Source: Parasulfuritortus sp049322515
Lineage (GTDB): Bacteria > Pseudomonadota > Gammaproteobacteria > Burkholderiales > Thiobacillaceae
Reading direction: 5' to 3'
Length of the DNA stretch: 64,000 nt
Assembly: GCA_049322515.1 (NCBI GenBank)
Contig: JBMOQW010000016.1
Coordinates: 1-64,000 of the forward strand
In this document: in pieces, positions 55,220-63,976 of the stretch
How positions within the stretch are numbered: the stretch's first letter is position 1
Layout: each line of letters begins with the position of its first letter
Translations under genes and position numbers: made by a program
The notes under the pieces: model-generated
Seen by the model: only the letters and a program-made list of their open reading frames with translations
Told to the model about the DNA's origin: nothing
Databases searched by the model: none

Positions 55220-55912
55220 ATGCTAAAAGTCGAACACCTCAACCAATACTACGGCGGCAGCCACATTCTCCGTGACCTGTCGTTCGAAGCCCGCACCGGC
55301 GAAGTCACCTGCCTGCTCGGCCGCAACGGGGTCGGCAAGACCACCCTGCTGAAATGCCTGATGGGCCTGGTGCCGGCGAAAACCGGCACGGTCAGCTTCG
55401 ACGGCCGCGACATCACCGCCGCCGCGTCGCACGCCCGGGTCAAGGCCGGCATCGGCTACGTGCCGCAAGGCCGGGAAATCTTCCCCCGCCTGACCGTCGA
55501 AGAAAACCTGCGCATGGGCCTGGCCACCCAGCCCGGCGGCACGCCCATCCCGGAGCGCATCTTCGAGATGTTCCCGGTCTTGAAACAGATGATGAAGCGG
55601 CGCGGCGGCGACCTGTCTGGCGGCCAGCAGCAGCAACTGGCGATCGGTCGCGCGCTGGCGTTCGGGCCGAAGCTCCTGATCCTGGACGAGCCGACCGAAG
55701 GCATCCAGCCGTCCATCATCAAGGACATCGAGCGCGCCATCCGCACCCTGGCCGAAGAAGGCAGCATGGCCATCCTGCTGGTCGAGCAGTACTACGACTT
55801 CGCGCGCTCCCTGGCCGACCAGTACCTGCTCATGGAACGCGGCGAGTTCATCAAGCGCGGCGCCGGGGCGGACATGGACAAGGACGGGGTCAGGGAGTTG
55901 CTCTCGGTCTGA
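55220..55912 (+). CDS. urtE: Urea ABC transporter ATPase UrtE
   Basis: A 230-residue LivF-type ABC ATPase. Walker A LLGRNGVGKTT, signature LSGGQQQQLAIGRAL, Walker B LLILDEPTEGIQPS (UrtE-type), and a C-terminal EQYYDFARSLAD. It completes the UrtABCDE transporter. The ATG at 55220 is the conserved start (MLKVEHLNQYYG); no ribosome-binding site stands out because the foldback element ends 53 bases upstream. Expression may need a separate promoter or read-through. Confidence 0.96.
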   Translation: MLKVEHLNQYYGGSHILRDLSFEARTGEVTCLLGRNGVGKTTLLKCLMGLVPAKTGTVSFDGRDITAAASHARVKAGIGYVPQGREIFPRLTVEENLRMGLATQPGGTPIPERIFEMFPVLKQMMKRRGGDLSGGQQQQLAIGRALAFGPKLLILDEPTEGIQPSIIKDIERAIRTLAEEGSMAILLVEQYYDFARSLADQYLLMERGEFIKRGAGADMDKDGVRELLSV

Positions 55913-55922
55913 GCCAGGGCGG

Positions 55923-55948
55923 GTGACGTGTCGTCACGGGTGAGTTTT
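55923..55948 (+). terminator. Possible terminator of the urt operon
   Basis: GTGACG-tgt-CGTCAC at 55923-55937 followed by GGGTGAGTTTTT. The stem is short and the T-run begins six bases after it, so this is a modest candidate. The rest of the 245-base gap to 56157 holds no gene I can support. Confidence 0.45.
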
Positions 55949-56157
55949 TGAGGCTGTTTTCGACTCTCAATAGACATTTCATTGGTTGCTCTCCGGCAGC
56001 TAACCAAATAGCGCAGTCACACAGAACAGCAACGGGGGGGCGGCCATTCGGCCGAAGAAGACGGCAATCTTGATCGAGTTGCTTTCTGCTTCGTACCCAT
56101 AGCCGTCCCTGGGCTTGCTCCGAATCGGTCATTCGACGACAGGGCCCGCAGCGTGGC

Positions 56158-56493
56158 TCAGCGCGCACGCTGCGACGCCTTGTCACCCACGATCCGCTTC
56201 AACTCGCTTTCAGCGGCTTCATAGTCACCCAGGTGCGAGCGCATCAGGCTTTTCCAGAGTCTTCCGTGGTTGGGAATGGAGAAGTGGAGCAGCTCGTGGA
56301 CGATCACGTAGTCCCATAGCTCGGGCTTCAGGGCAGGCAGTTCGTCGCTGAAATTCAAATGGCCGGCGGTGGAACACGAGGCCCATTTGTTGCGCATCGG
56401 CCGCACCCCCAGCCAGACGATCTTGACGTCCAGTTTGTCGGCCCAGTGGCGGACGCGCTGTTTGAACTCCGTCTTCTTTGAATTTGCGTCCAT
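56158..56493 (-). CDS. Short YgjP-like M48-type metallopeptidase
   Basis: A 111-residue protein containing the zinc-peptidase motif HELLHFSIPNHG, then WKSLMR, matching the C-terminal half of YgjP/SprT-like peptidases (DUF45). Full-length YgjP is about 230 residues, so half is absent. RNKWASCSTAGHLNFS, a hallmark just before the motif, is present. The ATG at 56493 is chosen; an upstream TTG at 56514 would overlap the hsdR stop and use a dispersed repeat as coding sequence. Such genes often lie at the end of type I restriction operons. Confidence 0.78.
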   Translation of the reverse strand: MDANSKKTEFKQRVRHWADKLDVKIVWLGVRPMRNKWASCSTAGHLNFSDELPALKPELWDYVIVHELLHFSIPNHGRLWKSLMRSHLGDYEAAESELKRIVGDKASQRAR

Positions 56494-56511
56494 CTGCGCA
56501 ATCTGCGGTTT
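56492..56511. repeat. Half-copy of the ATCTGCG repeat at the hsdR 3' end
   Basis: ATCTGCGCAATCTGCGGTTT matches one arm of the repeat embedded in hsdR at 58788-58864. It covers the hsdR stop and the presumed start of the metallopeptidase gene. Confidence 0.65.
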
Positions 56512-59500
56512 CAAATCCGGTCCGCCTTTTCCAGCAGCGTAAACAGCTCTTCCACCAGCGCCGTCACCCGGTCCAGGTCCTCCGTTTCCGCGAAGAGCGC
56601 GAAGGTCACTTTCTTGCGGAGTTCGCGCAGGTCGTTCTCGCTGCGTTTCCAGTTTGGAAACTCGGTGAAGGCGTGGCGTATCTTGCGGCTGACCGTCTCG
56701 GCGTTCTCGATCTTCGCGTCGAGAAGGCTGCGAAAGACAAAATAGGTCAGGCCATCGAAGGACTTTTCGGCCTGTTCCTTCTTCCGCGCTTCATTGCCTG
56801 CCACTTCACGCAGCAACTCCGCCAGTGCCTCGGCGGTGCTGGTCTGACGCTGCTCGAAGCTCTCCTGCACCGCCCGGGCGCGTTCCGCCATGGCGATGAG
56901 GTAGGGGTCGTCGCTGTTTTCCTGCGCCAGCTTTTCGATGCTCTTGATCAGGTTGATGACCTTGGTGCCATCCCCGCCGGGCTTGTTCTTGATCAGCTCG
57001 ATGGTGTTGCCGTCGATCACGACGATCTCGCCGAGTCCACCCGCTCCGCCCACGCCATAACTGCCCACCTGCTGCTGCACCAGATGGTTCGTCTTGGCCT
57101 GAAACTCGCGGTCGACCATCACGGTTCGGGTGTAGGCCTTGCGGACGATCTGATAGATCGCCGTCAAGGTGCCATAGTCGTCCATGAACGGGCGCAGGAA
57201 GGCATCGGGCGAGATGATCTCGTAGAGCATCTCGATCTCCTTGTACTCCTTGAAGAATTCCTTGCGCCGCTCGGGGTCGCGGAAGTGCTCGATAAGGGTG
57301 TCCACATCCTTGTCGTCGAAGTTGCGTTCGATCAGGCCGAGATAGTCTGGCACCCTGGATTCCATCTTGTTCTTGAACAGCAGCTTCAGCAGCTTCAAGT
57401 CCTTGACGATGGCGTTGATCTCGTCGCTGTCGAAGGCCAGCGCCTTTTCCAGCTTGTCGAAGATGCCGACGAAATCCAGCACGAAGCCGTGGGGCTTCAC
57501 CATCTCCTGCGCCTCGTTCTCGTAAGGGCGGTTCACCCGGGCGATGGCCTGCAGCAGGGTGTGGTCGCGCATCGGCTTGTCGAGATACATGGCGTAGAGC
57601 ACCGGCGCATCGAAGCCGGTAAGCAGTTTCTCGGTGACGATGAGAATCTTCGGCATCTGGTCGAGCTTGCCGAAACTCTTGCGAATCTGCCGCTCCCGCT
57701 TCGGGTCGAGGTGGAATTCCTTGAGCAGCTTGGAGTCGTTGTTGCTGCCGGTGTAGACGACCTCCGAATACTCCGGCGGCAGGAACTGGTCGAGGGCGTG
57801 TTTGTAATGGGCGCAGGCTTCGCGGTCGACGCCGACCAGGAAGGCCTTGTAGCCCAGCGGCTCGACGTTCTGGCGGTAGTGCGCCGCGACGAATTGCGCC
57901 ACCTGCTGGATGCGCGCCTTGCCCTTGAGGAAGTTCTTCAGGTTCACCGCCCGTTCGAGAATCTTGTTCAGCTCCTCGATGTCGGCCACGCCCTCGGCTT
58001 CGGCCAGCGACAGGAACTCCTTGTCCAGCGTTTCGTGCGGCACCAGCATTTCGTTGGGGGCGAGCTGGTAGTAGAGCGGCAGCGTGGTGCCGTCCTCGAT
58101 GCTGTCGGCGATGGAATACTTGTGCAGGTAGCCCTGGTCGTCCTCGCAGCCGAAGGTCTTGAACGTGCCCTTGCCATACACCGTCTTGTCCACCGGCGTG
58201 CCGGTAAAGCCGAGGAAGGTAGCGTTCGGCAGGCCGGCCATGAGGAAGTTGCCGAGGTCGCCGCCGGTGGTACGGTGGGCTTCGTCGATCAGGACGTAGA
58301 TGTTCGCGCGCGTGTTCAAGTCCGCCGGCATGTCGCGGAACTTGTGGATCATCGTCACGATGATGCCCCGGTAGTCGTCGCGCAGCAGCTGGTTGAGCCG
58401 GGCGATGCTGCTGGCGTGCTCCAGATTGCCCAGGCCCAGCGCGGCGAGGTTCTTGAGCATCTGGTCTTCCAGCTCGTTGCGGTCGATCATCAGCAGCACG
58501 GTCGGCTTGTCCGCTCCAGGCGCGCGGAACAGCCGCTCCGCCGCCTTGATCATCGTGAAGGTCTTGCCGCTGCCCTGGGTGTGCCAGACCAGGCCGCGCG
58601 TGCGCTTTGGATCGAGGGCGCGGCCGACGGCCGCTTCCACCGCGCCGGTCTGGTGCTGGCGCAGGAGGTATTTGTTGAGTTCCTCGTCCTTCTCGGCAAA
58701 GACGATGTAGTCCTTCAACAGAGACAGGATGTTGGGGATCGAACAGAACGTTGTGACCTTCTGTTCCAGTCGGCCAGGGATTTCCTTAACCGCAGATGTC
58801 GCAGATTTACGCAGATTTTGTTCTGGGTCTTCTTCATCTGCGCCCATCTGCGAAATCTGCGGTTCCAGGATCTTCCAGTTGAAAATGTTCCGCCGCACCG
58901 TGTTCCAGCTCACCCCGTAGGAAAAGCCGATGGCGTCGGTGGCGGTGAAAAGCTGCTGCGACACGAACAGCTCGGGCGTCTCGCGGTGGTAACGGCGGAT
59001 CTGGTCCACCCCCAGGGCAATCGCCTCGTCCTTGTTGGCGTTCTTGCACTCGATCACCAGCACCGGGATGCCGTTGATGAGAAAGACCACATCCTCCCGC
59101 GTGCCATAGTGGCCGTTGTGAAAGGCCCACTCCTCGGTGACTTCATAAACATTGCGCGCCGGATCGTCGTAATCGATCAGCATCAGGTCGCGCTCGCGCT
59201 TCTCCTCGTGGTCGAAGAACTTGCCCCGGTTGCGCAGATGCTCGACGAACTCCCGGTTGCCGTAGATGTCGGCGTGCAGATGGCGGAAAGCCCCGAGCAA
59301 GGCCCCCTCGGCCTCGGCGTAGCGCGGGTTGAATTCCCGCAGCTTGGCGTCGAGTAGGTCGTCGAAGAAGAGCGAACGGTTTTTGGCGCGGTCGGCAGGC
59401 GGCACTTCCGGATCAAAGCCACGCCGCCGCTCGGCTTCCTCGCGGGGCACAAAGGTCCAGCCGATGGCCTCAGCGTAGCTGAGGATGCGAGCTTGGACGG

Positions 59501-59525
59501 TTTTGTGTTCGCTAGGGGTGGGCAT
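56511..59525 (-). CDS. hsdR: Type I restriction enzyme R subunit
   Basis: A 1004-residue restriction/translocation subunit. The N-terminal nuclease has Asp145, then IEC-K with Glu159 and Lys161, and Gln175 in GVDQIRRYH. The superfamily 2 motor has Walker A TQGSGKT at 316-322, IDEAHRTTGGD near 408, FTGTPV, and a later QAIARVNRPY. Residues about 220-248 (EPQISQMGADEEDP...) are encoded by a dispersed repeat and probably form a surface insert. All catalytic residues are intact. Start at 59525 is unambiguous. Confidence 0.95.
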   Translation of the reverse strand: MPTPSEHKTVQARILSYAEAIGWTFVPREEAERRRGFDPEVPPADRAKNRSLFFDDLLDAKLREFNPRYAEAEGALLGAFRHLHADIYGNREFVEHLRNRGKFFDHEEKRERDLMLIDYDDPARNVYEVTEEWAFHNGHYGTREDVVFLINGIPVLVIECKNANKDEAIALGVDQIRRYHRETPELFVSQQLFTATDAIGFSYGVSWNTVRRNIFNWKILEPQISQMGADEEDPEQNLRKSATSAVKEIPGRLEQKVTTFCSIPNILSLLKDYIVFAEKDEELNKYLLRQHQTGAVEAAVGRALDPKRTRGLVWHTQGSGKTFTMIKAAERLFRAPGADKPTVLLMIDRNELEDQMLKNLAALGLGNLEHASSIARLNQLLRDDYRGIIVTMIHKFRDMPADLNTRANIYVLIDEAHRTTGGDLGNFLMAGLPNATFLGFTGTPVDKTVYGKGTFKTFGCEDDQGYLHKYSIADSIEDGTTLPLYYQLAPNEMLVPHETLDKEFLSLAEAEGVADIEELNKILERAVNLKNFLKGKARIQQVAQFVAAHYRQNVEPLGYKAFLVGVDREACAHYKHALDQFLPPEYSEVVYTGSNNDSKLLKEFHLDPKRERQIRKSFGKLDQMPKILIVTEKLLTGFDAPVLYAMYLDKPMRDHTLLQAIARVNRPYENEAQEMVKPHGFVLDFVGIFDKLEKALAFDSDEINAIVKDLKLLKLLFKNKMESRVPDYLGLIERNFDDKDVDTLIEHFRDPERRKEFFKEYKEIEMLYEIISPDAFLRPFMDDYGTLTAIYQIVRKAYTRTVMVDREFQAKTNHLVQQQVGSYGVGGAGGLGEIVVIDGNTIELIKNKPGGDGTKVINLIKSIEKLAQENSDDPYLIAMAERARAVQESFEQRQTSTAEALAELLREVAGNEARKKEQAEKSFDGLTYFVFRSLLDAKIENAETVSRKIRHAFTEFPNWKRSENDLRELRKKVTFALFAETEDLDRVTALVEELFTLLEKADRI
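58788..58864. repeat. Palindromic CGCAGAT repeat inside hsdR
   Basis: AACCGCAGAT (58788-58797) pairs with ATCTGCGGTT (58855-58864). Each side carries three CGCAGAT or ATCTGCG copies at 10-base spacing. The element is in frame and encodes about 29 residues of hsdR. Confidence 0.8.
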
Positions 59526-59554
59526 GATTCAGGTCGTGTTTGCTGATTCAGCGT

Positions 59555-61636
59555 TTAATTCGCGGGGAGTCCGAGTTTGTCGAAGAACGCGCGGTTCCGT
59601 TCTTTCGCCATATTGACGAGGCGGTCAAAGGAAATTACTTCCACGTAGGCGTTTACGTTGTCCTTATAGCCAAAATACCCCTGACCATCGGAAGTGCGCT
59701 TGAGGTTGTGATGAATTCGGCAGCGCTTTTCAAACGAGGGGGTAAGGTCGGCGAGGACGTAGCAGAAACCTGGAACAGCGTCGTTCTGGAGTGACGGAAT
59801 TGGCCGCCCGGTTGATGTCTTCACACCACCTTGTCGAATTCGTTCAAGGTAATCGATCGCCTGTTCGATGGGATCGTGGTCTTCACCCGCTTTTGCATCA
59901 TTTCGCATCGGCCGCTTGATCTCCACAATCTCGATGCTGGCAGGCGGAAGTCTTGTTCCCTCCGAAACCATAATCGGCTGATCGAAGACGTTCAAGGCGC
60001 AGATATCGGGTTCCTTTCCGTCTCCAGACGCGGTAATTGGAATCGACTTGAGCGGTTTATCCGAAGCCAAGTAGTCATGGAACGCGAGCCGTTCATCGAT
60101 TAGCCATAAATTGCAGCTCTCCATCGGGAGTTCCGAGCTGTCCTTCCGCATCTGAATAATGAGGCTGTGAATCAAATCCTCCCGGACGTAGTTCCCATGC
60201 ACATCCTTCTCGATAGCCTTTTCGAAGAGGTCAATGATCACCCGCCGGTGCGAAACGTAACTCGCGAGGTCCGACTTCTTGATGTCCTCCGCTTTTGCCA
60301 AATAAGACTTGAGCTTGGCCCTGTATTGCTCATCCGGTGGCGCGAGGGTTTGACTGAGGATGTCATGCCCTTCGCTGATTAGTTCTCTCTCAAAATTGGC
60401 GAACTGCTTGTGAAGCGTGAGTTCCAGATCCTTGTCCGAAATGTCGGGGTCGATATTTAGTTCAGTCTCAGGAATACGTGAGAGGATGGGGCGATAGCGG
60501 GGCGCCTTGGTTGCGACAAACTTCGAGACCTTCTCTTTTGATCGCTGCAAGTTTTCTTCGAGATGCTCGGCCAGTTGCGCCTTTGCACGCTCTACTACCG
60601 CCTCCCGAATGTCGTTGAGGCCGATCTCTGTGTTCGCAAGCAGTCCATCGACACTGTCAACAATTTCAAATCCTGTTCGCTCAGGGCGGGCGTATTCATC
60701 GAGGAACGCCGAACTTACGTAACAGGAGTAAACGAACTCGCCGTTAGCATCTGTGAGTTTTCCGTGCAGGCCCGGCAACTTGCCGGACAGCTTTCCCTCT
60801 GTGACCAGTCGATTGTCGGCGCAGAACGCGATGGCGTGCGCTGAGAGGGAGGAGGACCTGAGCCGGACATGAACGAGGTCGAATGGCTGTTCCTTGATGG
60901 AAATGGTTTCAGGAACGGCCGACGAATGCATGTGGGCATCGTAGACATCATTTAATGAAATCAACTCTGCTTCATCAACGAGTTCGATTAACGGTGCACC
61001 ACCCTGACGGATGAAATACCACAGGCAGTGCTCAAAAATGCTATCAGCTATAGCACTTGGGGTTTTTCGTGCGTATTCGCGATAGCGCGTATTGAACTCA
61101 TCAAGGTGGACGCATGTGCCAATCGAAGATCCTACGGGTGCCGTGTAGTTCTTCTCATCTGATACGCCCCCGTCGGCGCTAAAGGTGAAAGTGCGCTGAA
61201 AGAGATTCTTACCCGCTCGATAGGTACTCTCAACGCGGACTTTCTTGAAGGCTTTGAGCCAGAGCAAGCGCCCTATTCCACGACACCCTTTCTGGATTTT
61301 ATGTTCTGAATCAAGTGTCCGGAACGACAGCATGTTGTCGTCTGTGAATCCGATTCCGTTGTCCTCAATTTTGAATCCGACAATGTCCTCAAGTGCGTCC
61401 GGCCCTCTCTTCTTGGATTCATTCAGATTCAAGGACCCTTGTTTTGATCCTCGAAGAATAGTGACGCGGATACGACCGCCGTCTGTGGAAACGCCCGCCT
61501 CTTCAATTGCATGAATCGAATTCACTACCGCCTCAAATAGTGGAAGAAGCCCACTTGTCAGCGGGAGTGGGGTATTTCTGAGCCGTCCGCCTAAATTAGC
61601 CGGCATTGTGCTCGTTGGTTTCGGCGATGTGCTCAT
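59555..61636 (-). CDS. GHKL ATPase with C-terminal PD-(D/E)XK-like domain
   Basis: A 693-residue protein. The N-terminus is a GHKL ATPase related to MutL/MORC/Hsp90: N-box EAVVNSIHA with Asn39, IEDNGIGF with Asp92, and GCRGIGRL at 117-124. The C-terminus has Asp544, then IVEIKRP with Glu572 and Lys574, and EQAIDYL, the order of a PD-(D/E)XK nuclease core. Prokaryotic MutL/MORC-like proteins in restriction loci are known as a class. It sits between hsdS and hsdR and overlaps hsdS by 4 bases. Base composition here is more AT-rich than the flanking genome. Function is inferred. Confidence 0.8.
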   Translation of the reverse strand: MSTSPKPTSTMPANLGGRLRNTPLPLTSGLLPLFEAVVNSIHAIEEAGVSTDGGRIRVTILRGSKQGSLNLNESKKRGPDALEDIVGFKIEDNGIGFTDDNMLSFRTLDSEHKIQKGCRGIGRLLWLKAFKKVRVESTYRAGKNLFQRTFTFSADGGVSDEKNYTAPVGSSIGTCVHLDEFNTRYREYARKTPSAIADSIFEHCLWYFIRQGGAPLIELVDEAELISLNDVYDAHMHSSAVPETISIKEQPFDLVHVRLRSSSLSAHAIAFCADNRLVTEGKLSGKLPGLHGKLTDANGEFVYSCYVSSAFLDEYARPERTGFEIVDSVDGLLANTEIGLNDIREAVVERAKAQLAEHLEENLQRSKEKVSKFVATKAPRYRPILSRIPETELNIDPDISDKDLELTLHKQFANFERELISEGHDILSQTLAPPDEQYRAKLKSYLAKAEDIKKSDLASYVSHRRVIIDLFEKAIEKDVHGNYVREDLIHSLIIQMRKDSSELPMESCNLWLIDERLAFHDYLASDKPLKSIPITASGDGKEPDICALNVFDQPIMVSEGTRLPPASIEIVEIKRPMRNDAKAGEDHDPIEQAIDYLERIRQGGVKTSTGRPIPSLQNDAVPGFCYVLADLTPSFEKRCRIHHNLKRTSDGQGYFGYKDNVNAYVEVISFDRLVNMAKERNRAFFDKLGLPAN

Positions 61637-62892
61637 GAGGAAATCTCCAGTCTGTGAACGCGGGTCTTCGCGGTCATCAGTTCGTGAAGGAGGGTAAGGA
61701 AGAGGTCTCGTAGAACAGCCGCTTTATTTGTCGCGCGGGCAGTCTTGGCCTCAGTGGCGTCAAGTGCTTCGACAATCTTGCCCTGTTCTTCTAGCGACGG
61801 TTTGGGAACGATGATCGATTTGACGTCGCCTTGGTTGATGCTCGACTGCGCAACCGCACGCTTCGCAGTTCCGATGATCTGCTTCTTGGTTAGCGGTGAA
61901 TTCAGGAACTTGAAGACGTATTCCTTCAGTGCCTGCGATTCGTCGACCGAGAAGCGCATCATGTTCGACTCAAAGACCATCTCGTCGCTAATCGCTCCGA
62001 TCAAGGCAGTCTTGCCCAAGTGGGAAAGGCTGTTCACTCGGTTGATGACGATGTCGCCAGGTTCCAGCCCATAGTTTTCGATTTCGCTGTGGTCCAACGC
62101 GACAAGGTTTCCGGCTCTGGTGACAACATCACCGTCGTTGCTGAAGTCGTCAATTCGCAAAATCTGAGTGCCAGAACCGTATTCGCTCTTGTGCTTGTAG
62201 ATTCCGTTTTGGGGCTGCTTTCGGAATAGTGTTCCCAACTCCACCACCTCCCAGCTTTCGGGGACGGGGCCGATTTCGGTTTCTTTTTGGGGTTCGTTGC
62301 GGAGGCCTTCGGTGAAGAGCTTGTGCATGAGGGCCTTTTTCAGCTCGGTGGTGGTCTGAATGATCCGCTCCTGCGCTTCGATCGCCCGCTGCACCGTCGA
62401 AAGGATGTGCGCGATCTTCTTCTGCTCGGGGAGTGGGGGAAGCGATAGGCGGAACTCCCGCAACGAAGGCCACGATGTCCGCGGGTGTTGAACCCCGCTC
62501 GTTGTTGATTTTGCATGGGCGACAAATTCGTCGCTGTGGATGATGAATTTCAGGAATTCCGATTCACAGGCGGCTTTCGCACGAAAAGCCAGGATGTCCG
62601 TTGAACAAACGCCATCGAAGTCGGCTTGTGCGCCTTTGCGAAGATAAGGACGAAGTTTCCCGAAGAGAATGTCGCCGGCTTTGAAGGCAGTTTTGGAAGA
62701 CCTTACCTCGCTCTCTTGTCCTCGGCCAACGAATGCGGGAAACCCTTGGGCAAGATGTTCAAGACCGACGTATGGAGTGTCGCCGTCATCAACTGGATGA
62801 TATGAATCCTTCACCCGATCGCACACGTCACCGAACTGGTGGTTTTTCCATCCGGGCGGTAACGGTTCAATCAGCATGTTTGAGTCGCTCAT
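61633..62892 (-). CDS. hsdS: Type I restriction enzyme specificity subunit
   Basis: A 419-residue HsdS with two target-recognition domains. The first covers about residues 10-165 and is followed by a conserved helix with LPPLPEQKKIAHILSTVQ. The second starts near ESWEVVELG (about 212) and ends with KPSLEEQGKIVEALDA. The paired PLPEQ/SLEEQ helices are the spacer that sets site geometry. Start at 62892 (MSDSNML) is chosen; an upstream ATG at 62994 overlaps rhuM. The DNA recognition site cannot be predicted. Confidence 0.93.
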   Translation of the reverse strand: MSDSNMLIEPLPPGWKNHQFGDVCDRVKDSYHPVDDGDTPYVGLEHLAQGFPAFVGRGQESEVRSSKTAFKAGDILFGKLRPYLRKGAQADFDGVCSTDILAFRAKAACESEFLKFIIHSDEFVAHAKSTTSGVQHPRTSWPSLREFRLSLPPLPEQKKIAHILSTVQRAIEAQERIIQTTTELKKALMHKLFTEGLRNEPQKETEIGPVPESWEVVELGTLFRKQPQNGIYKHKSEYGSGTQILRIDDFSNDGDVVTRAGNLVALDHSEIENYGLEPGDIVINRVNSLSHLGKTALIGAISDEMVFESNMMRFSVDESQALKEYVFKFLNSPLTKKQIIGTAKRAVAQSSINQGDVKSIIVPKPSLEEQGKIVEALDATEAKTARATNKAAVLRDLFLTLLHELMTAKTRVHRLEISS

Positions 62893-62911
62893 GCCCCGCT
62901 CCGTTTGGCAC

Positions 62912-63976
62912 TCATTCCGCACCGCCTTCCTCGTTCCCGCTTTCCTCATCATTCCTTGCGATCCGCATGACTTCGGCGTCGAAATCCGAGACAAACAGGC
63001 GATCCTGGACGATGCGGTATTTCTCGAACTCGGATTCGGCGTGAGCCTTGGCGATTTCGGCGGTGACTTTGCCGGCGTCCTGCAGGATTTCCCGGTCGGT
63101 GGCTGCGATGAAGCGGTTGAGGCGTGTTTCCCAGTCCTGCATGGTCATGGGGATGTGCCGCTGGGCCATGTCTTCGGCGACATCGAGGTAGGCGTTGACG
63201 AGGCGGGAGAGTTGCGCCATCTCCGGTTCGGTCAGGTAGTTCTTGGCGACGCTGACATCGAACTTCTGGATTTTTCCATGGGGCGCATCTTTCCATGTGG
63301 TCAGGCCCATGTGCTGTTTCCCGGCATCGGCCCGGTCCAAGATGACTTCGGCGGCGGTGTGGCCGTGGATGGCCCAGTGGAGCTTGTTCTGCACGGTGGC
63401 GAAGAAGCGCTGGGTGGCGGTGGCGCTGCGGTCGTAATCAATGGCGGTGGCGTAGAGGTCGGTGATCTTCTGGTAGAACTTGCGCTCGCTGAGGCGGATT
63501 TCGCGGACGCGCTGGAGTTGTTCTTCGAAGTACTGTTTGGTCAGGACGGTGCCGCCCGCCTTGAGGCGTTCGTCATCCATGACGAAGCCCTTGATGGTGT
63601 ATTCCTTGACCACGGTGGTCGCCCATTTGCGGAATTGGACGGCCCGCTCGGAGTTGACCTTGTAGCCGACGGCGATGATGGCGGAGAGGTTGTAGTGGCC
63701 GGTGTCGTAGTTTTTGCCGTCGGCGGCAGTAATCCGAAATTTTCGGATAACTGATTCTTCCGCCAACTCACTGTCCTTGAATACTTTCCGCAGGTGGTAG
63801 TTGATCGTCCGGACGTCAACGTCATAAAGAGCCGCCATCATTTTCTGGCTGAGCCAGACGTCTTCATCCGCGTAGATCGCCTCGACGCCGCCTTCGCCCT
63901 TGGCGGTGATGAAGGTGAGGTATTCCGCCGCGGAGGAACGGGTGAGGGAGGTTTGCTTGTCTGGCCCCTTTTTCAT
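62912..63976 (-). CDS. rhuM: RhuM family protein
   Basis: A 354-residue RhuM-family protein. Diagnostic blocks: WLSQKMMAALYDVDVRTINYHLRKVF in parts, RKFRITAADGKNYDTGHYNLSAI, GYKVNSERAVQFRKWAT, and a C-terminal VYLD-like VNAYLDVAEDMAQRHIPMTM. RhuM genes are common inside restriction and other accessory operons; the molecular role is unknown. The start is well supported: AAGAAGGAGGCAAAGC precedes the ATG. Its stop is 20 bases from hsdS. The last three bases of the window read TGA on this strand and may be the stop of hsdM. Confidence 0.9.
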   Translation of the reverse strand: MKKGPDKQTSLTRSSAAEYLTFITAKGEGGVEAIYADEDVWLSQKMMAALYDVDVRTINYHLRKVFKDSELAEESVIRKFRITAADGKNYDTGHYNLSAIIAVGYKVNSERAVQFRKWATTVVKEYTIKGFVMDDERLKAGGTVLTKQYFEEQLQRVREIRLSERKFYQKITDLYATAIDYDRSATATQRFFATVQNKLHWAIHGHTAAEVILDRADAGKQHMGLTTWKDAPHGKIQKFDVSVAKNYLTEPEMAQLSRLVNAYLDVAEDMAQRHIPMTMQDWETRLNRFIAATDREILQDAGKVTAEIAKAHAESEFEKYRIVQDRLFVSDFDAEVMRIARNDEESGNEEGGAE

